64,000 nucleotides of DNA from Asinibacterium sp. OR53 (lineage in GTDB: Bacteria > Bacteroidota > Bacteroidia > Chitinophagales > Chitinophagaceae). Made by a program: the position numbers and the translations under genes. Of this stretch, positions 44,625 through 53,681 are shown one piece after another. The first letter of the stretch is position 1, and every line of letters starts with the position of its first letter. A model generated the notes under the pieces. It ran no database searches. It saw only the letters and a program-made list of their open reading frames with translations, and was not told where the DNA came from. The stretch is taken from NCBI RefSeq assembly GCF_000515315.1, contig NZ_KI911562.1:2192501-2256500 (forward strand), in the 5' to 3' direction.

Positions 44625-46846
44625 ACCATGTACCCGCCCTGATCAAAGATTTGGCGCTGATTCTTGGTGCCGCAGGAGTCATCACCTTGTTTTTCAAGCG
44701 GTTGAAACAACCTGTAGTATTGGGTTATATCATTGCGGGTCTTTTTGTAGGTCCCAATTTCAGGCTATTTCCTACCATTACCGATCTCGAAGGGATCAAG
44801 ATATGGGGCGAAATAGGCGTGGTGTTTTTACTGTTTGCATTGGGTATTGAATTCAGCTTTAAAAAACTGGTCAAGGTAGGCGGATCGGCAGCCATCACCG
44901 GCGTGGTGGAACTGGCATGTATGATGCTTACGGGTTATGGAATGGGGCAATTGCTCGGTTGGCCTTATATGGACAGCCTCTTTTTAGGGGGCATAATAGC
45001 GATTTCATCCACTACCATTATTTTCAGAGCCTTCGAGGAGCTAGGGTTAAAATCAAAGCAGTTCACCGGACTGGTATTGGGCGTATTGGTGATAGAAGAC
45101 CTGGTAGCCATCTTGTTATTGGTATTGCTCTCAACCGTTGCTGTCAGCCGCCAGTTCGAAGGTTCGCAAATGGTTTTCTCCATCCTGAAATTGTTGTTTT
45201 TTCTCTGTCTCTGGTTTGTCATGGGCATATTCCTGCTGCCTACTTTTTTCAAAAGGGTTTCCAAATGGCTAAGCAGTGAAACTTTATTGGTGGTTTCCCT
45301 GGCGCTTTGCCTGGGCATGGTGGTGTTGGCAGACAAAGTAGGGTTCTCTGCTGCATTGGGCGCGTTCATCATGGGATCTATATTGGCCGAAACCACACAG
45401 TCGGAAAAAATTGAACACCTTATTGCTTCCGTTAAAGATTTGTTCGGTGCCATTTTCTTTGTTTCGGTAGGAATGCTCATCAACCCTGCCATCCTGGTGG
45501 AATATGCGGTGCCCGTATTGTTGCTAACGCTGGCCGTTTTGCTTGGAAAGACTTTATTCGTAAGCGTAGGAGCCCTCCTCGCAGGAAAGCCACTCAAACA
45601 GGCGGTACAGGCGGGCACTAGTATGTCGCAGATCGGGGAGTTCTCGTTCATTATTGCTACACTGGGACTTTCATTGAATGTAACCAGTTCCTATCTCTAT
45701 CCCATAGCAGTAGGTGTATCGGTGATCACCACCTTCACCACGCCTTATATGATGAAGCTCGCAGAACCTTTATATACACTGTTACAGAAAATATTACCGG
45801 CTCGTTGGCTGGCAGGCCTGGAAAAATACAGCAGCAGCTCGCAGATCATTGAAAGCGAGAGCAACTGGAAAAAATTGCTCCGTTTTTATTTCCAGGTAGT
45901 AGTAGTGAATAGTGTAGTGATCATTGCGTTGATCCTGTTGGTTAGTTATATACTGTTGCCGTTTGTATTGCTTCATTTTGAAAACCAGCAACTGGGAAGA
46001 ATCATCACTACTGTGGTAGCGCTCCTGATGATGGCGCCGTTTGTATGGGCCCTGACAGCGAAAAAAATGAAACGCAGCGCTTATGCAGCATTGTGGCTCG
46101 ATAATAAATACAACCACGGTCCGCTGGTGATGCTCGAAATAGCCCGTAATATCCTGGCCGTTTTATTGGTGGGCTTCTTATTGCGACAACTATATCCTTT
46201 CTGGACCGCCGTAACCGGTACCATTGTGGTGATGGTTGTAGTAGGCGTGATATTCCGGCAGCGGCTGCAAAAATTCTACCAGCGTATCGAAGACCGTTTT
46301 CTCGCCAACCTGCACGAAAAAGAAATGCTGGAACTGCAAAAAAGCCAAAGCCATCTCTCACCCTGGGATGCGCACCTGGTGCATTATAATATCAGTCCGC
46401 ATGCGCCTTTCATAGGCCATACACTGGAACAACTCCAATGGCGTGAACAATACGGTATCAACATAGCTTTTATAGAAAGGGGCAATGAAACATTGTACGC
46501 CCCTGCGCGAACAGAACATATTTTTCCCTTCGATACCATCGGAGTAATTGGTACCGACCAGCAATTGCAGGAGTTTGGCAAGATCATCGTTGCGTATGAA
46601 GCCAATTTCCCTGCAGAGAAAGAAACGGTGGAGTTGGAAACCATCATAGTGGATGAACACAACCGGCTGAAAGGAAAAACCATCCGTGAATCGGGCATCA
46701 GGGAAGAAACAGACGGGCTCGTAGTAGGCATAGAAAGAGGGGGGGAACGCATGTTGAACCCTTCTTCGCAAACCATCCTCGAATGGGGCGATATACTTTG
46801 GATAGTGGGTAACCGGAAAAAGATCAGGAAGTTAAATGTGGGCTAA
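44621..46846 (+). CDS. CPA2-family cation:proton antiporter with two RCK-C domains
   Basis: Inner-membrane K+ or Na+/H+ antiporter of the KefB/KefC class: 12 membrane helices in about 1-390 (GYIIAGLFVGPN; LFALGIEFSF; SSTTIIFRAFEELGLKSK; LVLGVLVIEDLVAILLLVLL; GAFIMGSILAETTQSE). A second hydrophobic block follows at about 415-545. Two TrkA_C-type domains follow (about 570-650 and 655-735). The NAD-binding RCK-N fold normally between them was not found. 741 aa. Coupled to the YkgJ-like gene. Ion specificity unknown. Confidence 0.85.
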   Translation: MNHVPALIKDLALILGAAGVITLFFKRLKQPVVLGYIIAGLFVGPNFRLFPTITDLEGIKIWGEIGVVFLLFALGIEFSFKKLVKVGGSAAITGVVELACMMLTGYGMGQLLGWPYMDSLFLGGIIAISSTTIIFRAFEELGLKSKQFTGLVLGVLVIEDLVAILLLVLLSTVAVSRQFEGSQMVFSILKLLFFLCLWFVMGIFLLPTFFKRVSKWLSSETLLVVSLALCLGMVVLADKVGFSAALGAFIMGSILAETTQSEKIEHLIASVKDLFGAIFFVSVGMLINPAILVEYAVPVLLLTLAVLLGKTLFVSVGALLAGKPLKQAVQAGTSMSQIGEFSFIIATLGLSLNVTSSYLYPIAVGVSVITTFTTPYMMKLAEPLYTLLQKILPARWLAGLEKYSSSSQIIESESNWKKLLRFYFQVVVVNSVVIIALILLVSYILLPFVLLHFENQQLGRIITTVVALLMMAPFVWALTAKKMKRSAYAALWLDNKYNHGPLVMLEIARNILAVLLVGFLLRQLYPFWTAVTGTIVVMVVVGVIFRQRLQKFYQRIEDRFLANLHEKEMLELQKSQSHLSPWDAHLVHYNISPHAPFIGHTLEQLQWREQYGINIAFIERGNETLYAPARTEHIFPFDTIGVIGTDQQLQEFGKIIVAYEANFPAEKETVELETIIVDEHNRLKGKTIRESGIREETDGLVVGIERGGERMLNPSSQTILEWGDILWIVGNRKKIRKLNVG

Positions 46847-48093
46847 TATTCCATTTTTCGCAAGCTGGGAGCTTTGAACCAGGTAACCACTACCACACCC
46901 AGCGTCATGCATCCGCCAAACACAACGGAAGGTACTACGCCCATGAGCTTTGCAGCTACACCGCTTTCAAACTGACCTAATTCATTGCTGCTGTTGATGA
47001 ACATGGAGTTCACGCTCATAACCCTTCCGCGCATATTATCGGGTGTTTTCAATTGCATGATGGTACCGCGTACTACCATGCTAACACCGTCGAGAATTCC
47101 ACTCAGCATCAATGCAGCAAAAGACAACCAGAAAGTGGTTGAGAGCGCAAATGTGATGATGCACAACCCGAATCCCGCCACTGCAAACAATAATTTTCTT
47201 CCCTGTTTTTTGCGTAAGGGAAACAAAGCCAGCAATACCACAATGCAAATGGCACCTATATCAGATGCGCCATTCAAAAAGCCGAACCCACGCGGGCCTA
47301 CATTTAAAATATCTCTCGCATAAACAGGTACCATGGCTACGGCGCCACCAAACAATACCGCAAAAAGATCGAGCGAAAGCGCACCCAGCACTTCTTTTGT
47401 TTTGAAAACAAAGTCGATCCCTTCTTTTACACTTTCCCAGGTCTTTTTCTCACCGCGTTCGTTCAGGGGAGGATGCTGTTTGAGTCTTGATGAAAAGAGC
47501 AGTGCTGCAGCCATCAGGCAGGCGATGGTGATCAGTGTGCCGGTATTACCCAAACCGGCTATGAGAAATCCGCCGATAGCGTGACCCGATACCGATGCAG
47601 TGAGCCAGGCCCCCTGGTTCCAGGTGGTGGCATTCTGTAGTTTGGATTTAGGTACTACCTGCGCCAGGATCACATTGAATACCGGACCAGTGAAGGAACG
47701 AATGATACCCGTGCAAAAAATAACCAGGTAAATACTCAGGGCGATCCAGTGATGAGAAAGACGGGCATCGGTGAAACGCGATGAAAGCAAAACCAATAAA
47801 AGCGCTGCAAGCAGGTACAGGCTTAAGCCGGTACGCATCAGCCTTTTTTTCTCGCTCAGGTCAATAATATGACCGGCATATAATGCCATCGAAATGGCAG
47901 GGATCACTTCAGACAGGCCAATCAAACCAATTGCGAAAGGTGCATTGGTGAGTTCATAGATCCACCAGCCAACCAGGGTACTCATCATGCGCAACCCCAT
48001 GATGAACAGGAACCTGACGGTGACCAGGCTCCTGAATTCTGAAATACGCACTGCTTCAAACGGGTCTCTTTTGTTACTATCGGTATTCGTCAT
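46843..48093 (-). CDS. MFS transporter (DHA3/EntS-like)
   Basis: Inner-membrane 12-helix drug or siderophore exporter of the DHA3 group. IGLIGLSEVIPAISMALYAGHIIDLSEKKRLMRTGL (motif A-like), GGAVAMVPVYARDILNVGPRGFGFLNGASDIGAI and GVSMVVRGTIMQLKTPDNMRGRVMSVNSMFINSSNELGQFESG are typical of EntS-like proteins. 416 aa. Last in the run folK-dNK-MFS (10-base gap). Its stop overlaps the antiporter stop in the shared CTAA. Confidence 0.85.
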   Translation of the reverse strand: MTNTDSNKRDPFEAVRISEFRSLVTVRFLFIMGLRMMSTLVGWWIYELTNAPFAIGLIGLSEVIPAISMALYAGHIIDLSEKKRLMRTGLSLYLLAALLLVLLSSRFTDARLSHHWIALSIYLVIFCTGIIRSFTGPVFNVILAQVVPKSKLQNATTWNQGAWLTASVSGHAIGGFLIAGLGNTGTLITIACLMAAALLFSSRLKQHPPLNERGEKKTWESVKEGIDFVFKTKEVLGALSLDLFAVLFGGAVAMVPVYARDILNVGPRGFGFLNGASDIGAICIVVLLALFPLRKKQGRKLLFAVAGFGLCIITFALSTTFWLSFAALMLSGILDGVSMVVRGTIMQLKTPDNMRGRVMSVNSMFINSSNELGQFESGVAAKLMGVVPSVVFGGCMTLGVVVVTWFKAPSLRKMEY

Positions 48094-48103
48094 GTTTCAT
48101 GGT

Positions 48104-48736
48104 CTATGGCAACGTAAAATAATGTTGCCCAACGTCATAATCTTTATCCAATGCATCCAGTACTACCTGCAAATGCTTTTCATTACCCAGGAAATCGGCA
48201 TTGCTGGCGTCGATGAAAATGGTTTTGATGTTGTGTTGTTTGATATAGCTGGTATAAGTTTCCTGGATGCTGAACAGGTATTCATCGGGTATGGACTGTT
48301 CATAATCGCGGTTCCTTTTTTTGATGTTGGCCTGTAGTTTATGCACGGGCGCATGCAGGTATATGAGGATGTCGGGAAATACCAGTTGCTGGTGAATGAT
48401 CTCGAACAATTTCTGGTAAAGCCTGAACTCTTCCTCGGGCAGGTTCACTTTGGCAAAGAGCAGGCATTTGGTAAAGAGATAATCTGAAACGGTCACGTGT
48501 TGGAAAAGGTCCTTGGTGTGTACCAGGTCTTTCATCTGTTTGTAGCGCTCGGCCATAAAGAACAGCTCGAGCGGAAAAGCATATTGTTGGGGATTCTCGT
48601 AGAATTTAGGCAGGAAAGGATTGTCTGCAAATTCTTCCAGGATGATCCTCGCATTGAAATGTTTGGCCAATAAATGGGCCAATGTTGTTTTGCCGGCGCC
48701 GATATTCCCTTCTACCGTAATAAAATGATGCTTCAT
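48104..48736 (-). CDS. Deoxynucleoside kinase (dGK/dAK type)
   Basis: Phosphorylates deoxynucleosides with ATP for salvage. P-loop FITVEGNIGAGKTTLAHLLAKHF, RIILEEFADNPFLPKFYENPQQYAFPLELFFMAERYKQ (substrate site), VSDYLFTKCLLFA and IYLHAPVHKLQANIKKRNRDYEQSI (lid). 210 aa from ATG 48736. Sits between folK and the MFS gene in one minus-strand run; the folK-dNK pair is common in Bacteroidota. Confidence 0.88.
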   Translation of the reverse strand: MKHHFITVEGNIGAGKTTLAHLLAKHFNARIILEEFADNPFLPKFYENPQQYAFPLELFFMAERYKQMKDLVHTKDLFQHVTVSDYLFTKCLLFAKVNLPEEEFRLYQKLFEIIHQQLVFPDILIYLHAPVHKLQANIKKRNRDYEQSIPDEYLFSIQETYTSYIKQHNIKTIFIDASNADFLGNEKHLQVVLDALDKDYDVGQHYFTLP

Positions 48737-48757
48737 TAGTTGCTGGTCGGTGACTTT

Positions 48758-48765
48758 CAAAATTA
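48758..48765 (-). promoter_or_regulatory. -7 box of the deoxynucleoside kinase gene
   Basis: Minus strand TAATTTTG, 21 bases before the start. It may give the dNK-MFS pair its own promoter downstream of folK. Confidence 0.4.
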
Positions 48766-48787
48766 ACCGTCATGGGCAACTGTACCC

Positions 48788-49267
48788 TTATTTTTTTTGC
48801 ACATGGAGCCGGTCGGGGCATTCATCCAGTAATTGCCGGATAGTTTTATGCAATACAGGATGCACCAATTCGGCTGCTATCTGGGCCAGGGGCGCCAGTG
48901 CAAACCTTCTTAAGGCCAGTGCAGGATGTGGAACAGAAAGCTTTGGCGTGTCCATCACCAGGTCGTCGATCAATAAAATGTCTATATCAATGATCCTGGG
49001 ACCCATTTTGATGTCGCGTTTTCTCCCCATCCGTTCCTCAATACCAAGTAGCTCATTCATGAGTAGTGGCGGCTCAAAGAAAGATTCCAGCGCCAGCGCC
49101 TGGTTATAAAAGGACGGCTGGTCTGTAAGGCCCCAGGCTTCCGTTTCATAAACAGCTGAACGGCGCGTAATAATACCGCAAGACGCTTCGATCTCGTCTG
49201 AAGCCTGTTGCAGGTAAGCCAGCCGGTTGCCCATGTTACCGCCTATCAGCAAATATGCTGTTCTCAT
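48788..49267 (-). CDS. folK: 6-hydroxymethyl-dihydropterin pyrophosphokinase
   Basis: Adds pyrophosphate to the pterin in folate synthesis. YLLIGGNMGNRLAYLQQASDEIE is the N-terminal block, YETEAWGLTDQPSFYNQALALE holds the substrate Trp region, and GRKRDIKMGPRIIDIDILLIDDLV the HPPK signature with the metal-binding D-x-D. 159 aa, normal. It starts the folK-dNK-MFS run. Confidence 0.93.
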   Translation of the reverse strand: MRTAYLLIGGNMGNRLAYLQQASDEIEASCGIITRRSAVYETEAWGLTDQPSFYNQALALESFFEPPLLMNELLGIEERMGRKRDIKMGPRIIDIDILLIDDLVMDTPKLSVPHPALALRRFALAPLAQIAAELVHPVLHKTIRQLLDECPDRLHVQKK

Positions 49268-49326
49268 AAATTGGTAGAATAATTGGCTTCAAATATCTTT
49301 AAATTCATAAAGCCGTAATTAAAAAT

Positions 49327-51087
49327 ATGAAAAGCTTTTTTAAAACCTTTTTTGCCGTCCTGCTTGCGCTGGTTGTTTTATGTGTGATTGGTATTTTCAT
49401 TCTTGCCGGTTTCATTGCCAGCGCTACTTCTGCCGAAAAACCCACCATTGGGAATGATGCGGTACTGGTAGTAGATCTCGCCAATCATTTCAGGGAAAGA
49501 AAGCAGGAAAACCCCATCGGTTCAATTCTCGATGATGGGGCCTATGATATACCGTCACTCTACGATGTGGTGCGGATGATCCGGTATGCAAAAGCAGATA
49601 CGGCCATCAAAGGGATATACCTGGTATGCGGACATAATGCCAATGGCTTCGCTGCCAGTGAAGAACTCCGCAAAGCCCTGGCAGATTTCAAAGACAGCAA
49701 AAAGTTCATCGTGGCTTATGGCGAAGCGATTTCGCAGAAAGGGTATTACGTGGGTACCATAGCCAATAAGTTGTACTGCCATCCCGAAGGTGGTGTTGAA
49801 TGGGGTGGCTTTTCATCGGGGATGCTGTACCTGAAGGGAGCGCTCGACAAGCTGGAGATACAGCCGCAGATATTTTATGCCGGCAAATTCAAGAGCGCTA
49901 CCGAGCCTTTACGTGAGACACACATGACCGAAGCCAATCGGCTGCAGACCTCCGTATGGCTGGGCGATTTATATAGCCGCCTTTTGCAGACCACTTCTGA
50001 GAGCCGTGATCTCGATACGGCCAAACTGAGGATGCTGGCGGTGAACGGATCCATACAGACTGCTCAGGATGCTTTGCAGCAAGGATTGGTAGACGGTTTG
50101 AAGTACGATGATGAAGTGAAAACCGCGATACTCCGGAAACTCCACGCTGCAAAGGAGGAACAGAAAATCAATTTTGTAAAATTGAATGATTATGCAAGAG
50201 CTGTTGATTTCAAAAAAACAGGCAACGATGGCCGCATTGCTATTGTATATGCTGCGGGAGATATCGTAGATGGAAAAGGGGAGAGCGACCAGGTATCCAG
50301 TGATGAATTCAGGAACCTGATACGCAAGCTGCGGCTCGATAAAGACATTAAGGCCATTGTGTTCAGAGTAAATTCACCGGGCGGCAGCTCGCTGGCAAGC
50401 GATGTGATCTGGCGCGAGATTACCCTGGCAAGAAAAGAAAAGCCTGTGGTAGTGAGCATGGGTGATGTAGCGGCATCCGGGGGGTATTATATTTCCTGCA
50501 ATGCCGACTCTGTTTTTGCCAATGCCAATACCATCACAGGTTCTATTGGCGTATTCAGCATTGTTCCCAACTTCGAATCCTTTTTCAGGAATAAGCTCGG
50601 TGTAACATTCGACAGGGTAAAGACAGCCCCCTTTGCCGATATGGGTTCGGGCGACAGGCCGCTGAATGAAACAGAGAAAAGATTTGTCCAGTCAGCCGTT
50701 GATTCAATCTACCATACATTCAAAACAAGGGTAAGCGAAGGAAGAAAAAGAGACATGGTGTATGTAGACAGTATAGCACAGGGCCGTGTATGGACAGGAA
50801 CACGCGCCTCACAGATCGGTTTGGTAGATAGGGTAGGAACGATGCAGGATGCGGTTGATTGTGCCGCACGGATGGCGAAACTGAAAGACTATCGCACCAG
50901 GGAATACCCCGAGAAAAAAGGATTTTTGGAACAATTGATGAGCAATTATAAAAAGTCCGTAAGCAAAGACCTGATCAAAGAAGAGATCGGTGCAGAACAG
51001 TGGAAAGTCTTACAACAGGTAAAGCAGGTACGCCAGATGATCGGGGTACCACAGGCCCGCATGCCGTTTACGGTAGATGTGAACTAA
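49327..51087 (+). CDS. sppA: Signal peptide peptidase SppA, 67-kDa type
   Basis: Membrane-anchored serine protease that degrades cleaved signal peptides. N-terminal membrane helix (about 9-36), then two tandem S49 domains: the first has ESKAT-like KFKSATEPLRETHMTEANR after GGVEWGGFSSGMLYLKGAL (general-base Lys region), the second has VNSPGGSSLASDVIWREI and VSMGDVAASGGYYISCNADSVFANANTITGSIGVFS with the catalytic Ser in ASGGYY. 586 aa. The last 20 bases overlap the toxin gene on the other strand. Confidence 0.93.
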   Translation: MKSFFKTFFAVLLALVVLCVIGIFILAGFIASATSAEKPTIGNDAVLVVDLANHFRERKQENPIGSILDDGAYDIPSLYDVVRMIRYAKADTAIKGIYLVCGHNANGFAASEELRKALADFKDSKKFIVAYGEAISQKGYYVGTIANKLYCHPEGGVEWGGFSSGMLYLKGALDKLEIQPQIFYAGKFKSATEPLRETHMTEANRLQTSVWLGDLYSRLLQTTSESRDLDTAKLRMLAVNGSIQTAQDALQQGLVDGLKYDDEVKTAILRKLHAAKEEQKINFVKLNDYARAVDFKKTGNDGRIAIVYAAGDIVDGKGESDQVSSDEFRNLIRKLRLDKDIKAIVFRVNSPGGSSLASDVIWREITLARKEKPVVVSMGDVAASGGYYISCNADSVFANANTITGSIGVFSIVPNFESFFRNKLGVTFDRVKTAPFADMGSGDRPLNETEKRFVQSAVDSIYHTFKTRVSEGRKRDMVYVDSIAQGRVWTGTRASQIGLVDRVGTMQDAVDCAARMAKLKDYRTREYPEKKGFLEQLMSNYKKSVSKDLIKEEIGAEQWKVLQQVKQVRQMIGVPQARMPFTVDVN

Positions 51088-51547
51088 TAGTTTGTTTGAA
51101 CAGCCGGTGATCGAATTCAAAATCACTTACTTCGGTCAGCTTGATGCGTTCAAAATCGGTGTGCAGGGGATTGATGAGGTAATTATGTTCCTGGGGTACC
51201 ACTGCAGAAGGACAGCGGATGTAAAGTACTTCTTTGTTACGGACGATTTCCTGTCCCATCCATTGTGTGTAATCAAAATCCTGTTGCCAGTTCTTTTTCA
51301 GGTTCTTATTCTCTATGATGTGACTGTGGGCAGTGCGGCCCGGAATTTCGATCTGCATGAGCCGCAACATTTGCAGGTCTTCCAGCGAGCATGCGTTCAC
51401 CAGGGTCTCGAGCAGGGCCAATGAAATATGTTCACTGGTATACAGCAATGGTAATCCTTTTGGATTCCACCTGCCACCTCTCAGCCGGGCACCCGTTCCT
51501 GAAAGATCGTCTGCATATTTTTTATGTGCAATGCGGTAGACGATCAT
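51068..51547 (-). CDS. RES-domain NAD+-degrading toxin
   Basis: Toxin of the RES-Xre type II system; known members break down NAD+. MIVYRIAHKKYADDLSGTGARLRGGRWNPKGLPLLYTSEHISLALLETLV gives the conserved R (GGRWN), tyrosine region and E of the RES signature, with the Ser later near PLHTDF. 159 aa. Starts 4 bases before the antitoxin stop (overlap 51544-51547), so toxin translation is coupled to the antitoxin. The stop region overlaps the sppA 3' end by 20 bases. Confidence 0.85.
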   Translation of the reverse strand: MIVYRIAHKKYADDLSGTGARLRGGRWNPKGLPLLYTSEHISLALLETLVNACSLEDLQMLRLMQIEIPGRTAHSHIIENKNLKKNWQQDFDYTQWMGQEIVRNKEVLYIRCPSAVVPQEHNYLINPLHTDFERIKLTEVSDFEFDHRLFKQTISSHLP

Positions 51548-51996
51548 GAATAGACCCCGTATTGAATCCTGGCTAACTGATCGGTGAGTTCAATGATGCC
51601 GCGGCTGTTGTATAACGACTCGAAATTGAGGTTGTGCCCCAGTATTTGCTTGTCTTTTTTGAGCCAGCGGTAAAAAGCATCGGAGGAAGAAAAGGTTTCG
51701 AGGCCGGTTTCAATAAGCTCCTGCATTTCAAGGATACGGTCTGTGTAAATGCCTTCGAAAGAACTGTTGTTTTTGGCATAACGCTGTAGGGTTCTTTCGG
51801 AAAGGTGAAGAATATTGGCCCATTCGGTTTGTGTAAAAGGAACGAGATCGGCAATTTTTTTAAATTTTCGGTAACTGAAATCGGCAACACTGATGGGCTG
51901 CTTTTTAGCAGGCATATAAGCTGCCGGCTCTTCACTTACTTTGGGAGGAAGGGCATCTTGTTTGGGGTATTTTCTCGCTTTTGCCATATCCGTCAT
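51544..51996 (-). CDS. Xre/MbcA/ParS-type antitoxin
   Basis: Antitoxin partner of the RES toxin. A Lys/Pro-rich N-terminus (about 1-40) precedes a Xre-like HTH (QTEWANILHLSERTLQRYAKNNSS, about 56-80) and the C-terminal DUF2384 toxin-binding region (FSSSDAFYRWLKKDKQILGHNLNFESLYNSRGIIELTDQLARIQYGVYS). 150 aa from ATG 51996; an alternative ATG at 51987 is possible. An inverted repeat covers the start (see 51995-52009), consistent with autorepression. Confidence 0.85.
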   Translation of the reverse strand: MTDMAKARKYPKQDALPPKVSEEPAAYMPAKKQPISVADFSYRKFKKIADLVPFTQTEWANILHLSERTLQRYAKNNSSFEGIYTDRILEMQELIETGLETFSSSDAFYRWLKKDKQILGHNLNFESLYNSRGIIELTDQLARIQYGVYS

Positions 51997-52009
51997 TTGT
52001 TATACAAAT
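51995..52009. promoter_or_regulatory. Operator-like inverted repeat at the toxin-antitoxin promoter
   Basis: ATTTGT-TAT-ACAAAT, a perfect 6-bp inverted repeat that overlaps the antitoxin start codon and half of its -7 box (TATATTTG on the minus strand, 52012-52005). A second pair, TGTTC-CTCC-GAACA, lies at 52024-52037. Confidence 0.55.
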
Positions 52010-52049
52010 ATACGACTTTTGTCTGTTCCTCCGAACAAAAAATAAAAAA

Positions 52050-52057
52050 TAGATTTG
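52050..52057 (+). promoter_or_regulatory. -7 box of the ABC-2 permease gene
   Basis: TAGATTTG fits TAnnTTTG, with the ATG at 52076 about 13 bases past the expected transcription start. The divergent antitoxin promoter is about 40 bases to the left. Confidence 0.5.
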
Positions 52058-52075
52058 TCCCCTAATCAACAACGC

Positions 52076-53182
52076 ATGACAGGTACTTATAGCCAGGCCA
52101 AAGCGATGCTCGCCATCACCAAAGGCAGCCTGAGAGCCACTTTCCGCAGCCCTTCGGCCGTAATTTTCAGCATTGCTTTCCCCCTGATCTTTATCCTGGT
52201 TTTCGGATTCATTGGCGGAGGAGGTAAGGTGTCGGTCAACATTGCATTCGCCAGCCATACCGATACCACCAACCCCGTTTACCAGGCCATCAGGAACATC
52301 GCAGCTTTGCATGTGGTGAACAAATCCGAGGCTGAGATAAAAGAAGACCTTGAAAAAGGGAGACTGACAGCCGTCATCAACATTGAAAAATCAGGACTTA
52401 CCAATCCACCTTACAAGATCAGCCTGCAGAGCTCGGAGGCTGTGAGTCCGCAGAACATCCAGGTGCTGCAATCCATCCTTAATGCGGTCATATCCGGTAT
52501 CAACCAACGCGCTTATCCTAACATACCTACCATCGCCATCATCAACAATAACGTGCAGAAAATCCCTGGCCGCATTTACAGGACCATTGATTTTATCCTG
52601 CCTGGTCAGCTTGGCTTTTCGTTGCTCAGCTCCGGTGTATTTGGTGTAGCGTTTCTCTTCTTCAACCTTCGCCAGCAACTGGTATTGAAAAGGTTTTATG
52701 CAACGCCTATCCGGCGCTCCTATATTGTGCTGGGGGAAGCCATCAGCCGGGTATTGTTCCAGATGTTTACGGCGATCATTATCATAGGAGTGGGGCATTT
52801 CCTGTTCAAGTTCACGCTGGTGCATGGCATGCAGACCTTCCTGGAGATCATGTTGCTCAGCTTCGTGGCCCTGATCTTATTCATGGGCTTTGGTTTTATT
52901 GTGAGCAGTGTGGCGAAGAACGAAAGCACCATTCCGCCCTTTGCCAACCTCATCACTTTGCCGCAATTCCTGCTGGCAGGCACTTTCTTCTCCATCGAAG
53001 CTTTTCCCGCCTGGCTGCAGCCTTTGTGTAAGCTGCTGCCATTAACGCATTTCAACAATGCCATGCGCAATATCGCTTTTGAAGGCGCCAGCCTGGCGAG
53101 TTGCTGGAGGGAATTGGGTATTTTGGGAATATGGGCGGTAGTGATTTACGCCATTGCTTTTAAAACCTTCAAATGGGAATAA
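52076..53182 (+). CDS. ABC-2 type transporter permease
   Basis: Inner-membrane permease of the ABC-2/YhgE class. One N-terminal helix (VIFSIAFPLIFILVFGFIGGGG, about 27-48) is followed by a soluble part (about 50-185) and five C-terminal helices (FLLSSGVFGVAFLFF-like start, then GVGHFLFKF, ILFMGFGFIVSSVAKNESTIPPFANLITLPQFLLAGTFFSIEAFPAWLQPLCKLLPLTHF). The last block is the ABC-2 signature. 368 aa from ATG 52076. No ATP-binding partner is adjacent; the next gene (3-base gap) is a SRPBCC protein. Confidence 0.85.
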   Translation: MTGTYSQAKAMLAITKGSLRATFRSPSAVIFSIAFPLIFILVFGFIGGGGKVSVNIAFASHTDTTNPVYQAIRNIAALHVVNKSEAEIKEDLEKGRLTAVINIEKSGLTNPPYKISLQSSEAVSPQNIQVLQSILNAVISGINQRAYPNIPTIAIINNNVQKIPGRIYRTIDFILPGQLGFSLLSSGVFGVAFLFFNLRQQLVLKRFYATPIRRSYIVLGEAISRVLFQMFTAIIIIGVGHFLFKFTLVHGMQTFLEIMLLSFVALILFMGFGFIVSSVAKNESTIPPFANLITLPQFLLAGTFFSIEAFPAWLQPLCKLLPLTHFNNAMRNIAFEGASLASCWRELGILGIWAVVIYAIAFKTFKWE

Positions 53183-53185
53183 CCG

Positions 53186-53677
53186 ATGCGATTGATTAAA
53201 CTGGTACTGGTAAGCCTGGTAATACTTTTTGCCCTCTCTACCGGGCTTTCTCTTTTATTGCCCTCCATGGTGCTGGTGTCCAGGGCCGTGACCATAGAGG
53301 CGCCGCCCGATTCGGTCCTTGCTAAAGTGAAAGATATACGTCAATGGACAGCGTGGGTGGATGGAATGGAAAGCCCCGGGGTTCAAATACATTCGGCCAC
53401 CAGCGCCACATTGGGTGGAACGGAGGTAACCATCGGCACGGTGTCCGATACTGCGATAGTATCGAACTGGACCAGTAAAAAAAGCAACCCGCAGGTAGCC
53501 ACCATCCGGCTGATCTCACGGCCCGGGCAGCCCCAAACGGTGGTACAATGGCAATTCGTAGAGCAGGTAAAATGGTATCCATGGGCCAAACTGGGGTCTA
53601 TGATGAACGACAAGATCATGGGACCAATGATGGAGAAAAACCTCGACAACCTTAAAAGAAGCTTAGAAAATAAATAA
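53186..53677 (+). CDS. SRPBCC-family (START-like) membrane-anchored protein
   Basis: 163 aa. An N-terminal hydrophobic helix (LVLVSLVILFALSTGLSLLLPSMVLVSR) is followed by a helix-grip lipid-binding fold: VTIEAPPDSVLAKVKDIRQWTAWVDGM, TEVTIGTVSDTAIVSNW, and TVVQWQFVEQVKWYPWAKL and DKIMGPMMEKNLDNLKRSLE at the end. Ligand unknown. Co-transcribed with the ABC-2 permease. Confidence 0.8.
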   Translation: MRLIKLVLVSLVILFALSTGLSLLLPSMVLVSRAVTIEAPPDSVLAKVKDIRQWTAWVDGMESPGVQIHSATSATLGGTEVTIGTVSDTAIVSNWTSKKSNPQVATIRLISRPGQPQTVVQWQFVEQVKWYPWAKLGSMMNDKIMGPMMEKNLDNLKRSLENK

Positions 53678-53681
53678 TCGT

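Noticed and set aside
44965-45651. 228-aa open frame opposite the antiporter gene
   Set aside because: Antisense to membrane-helix codons, which gives a polar, Asn/Thr-rich false protein.
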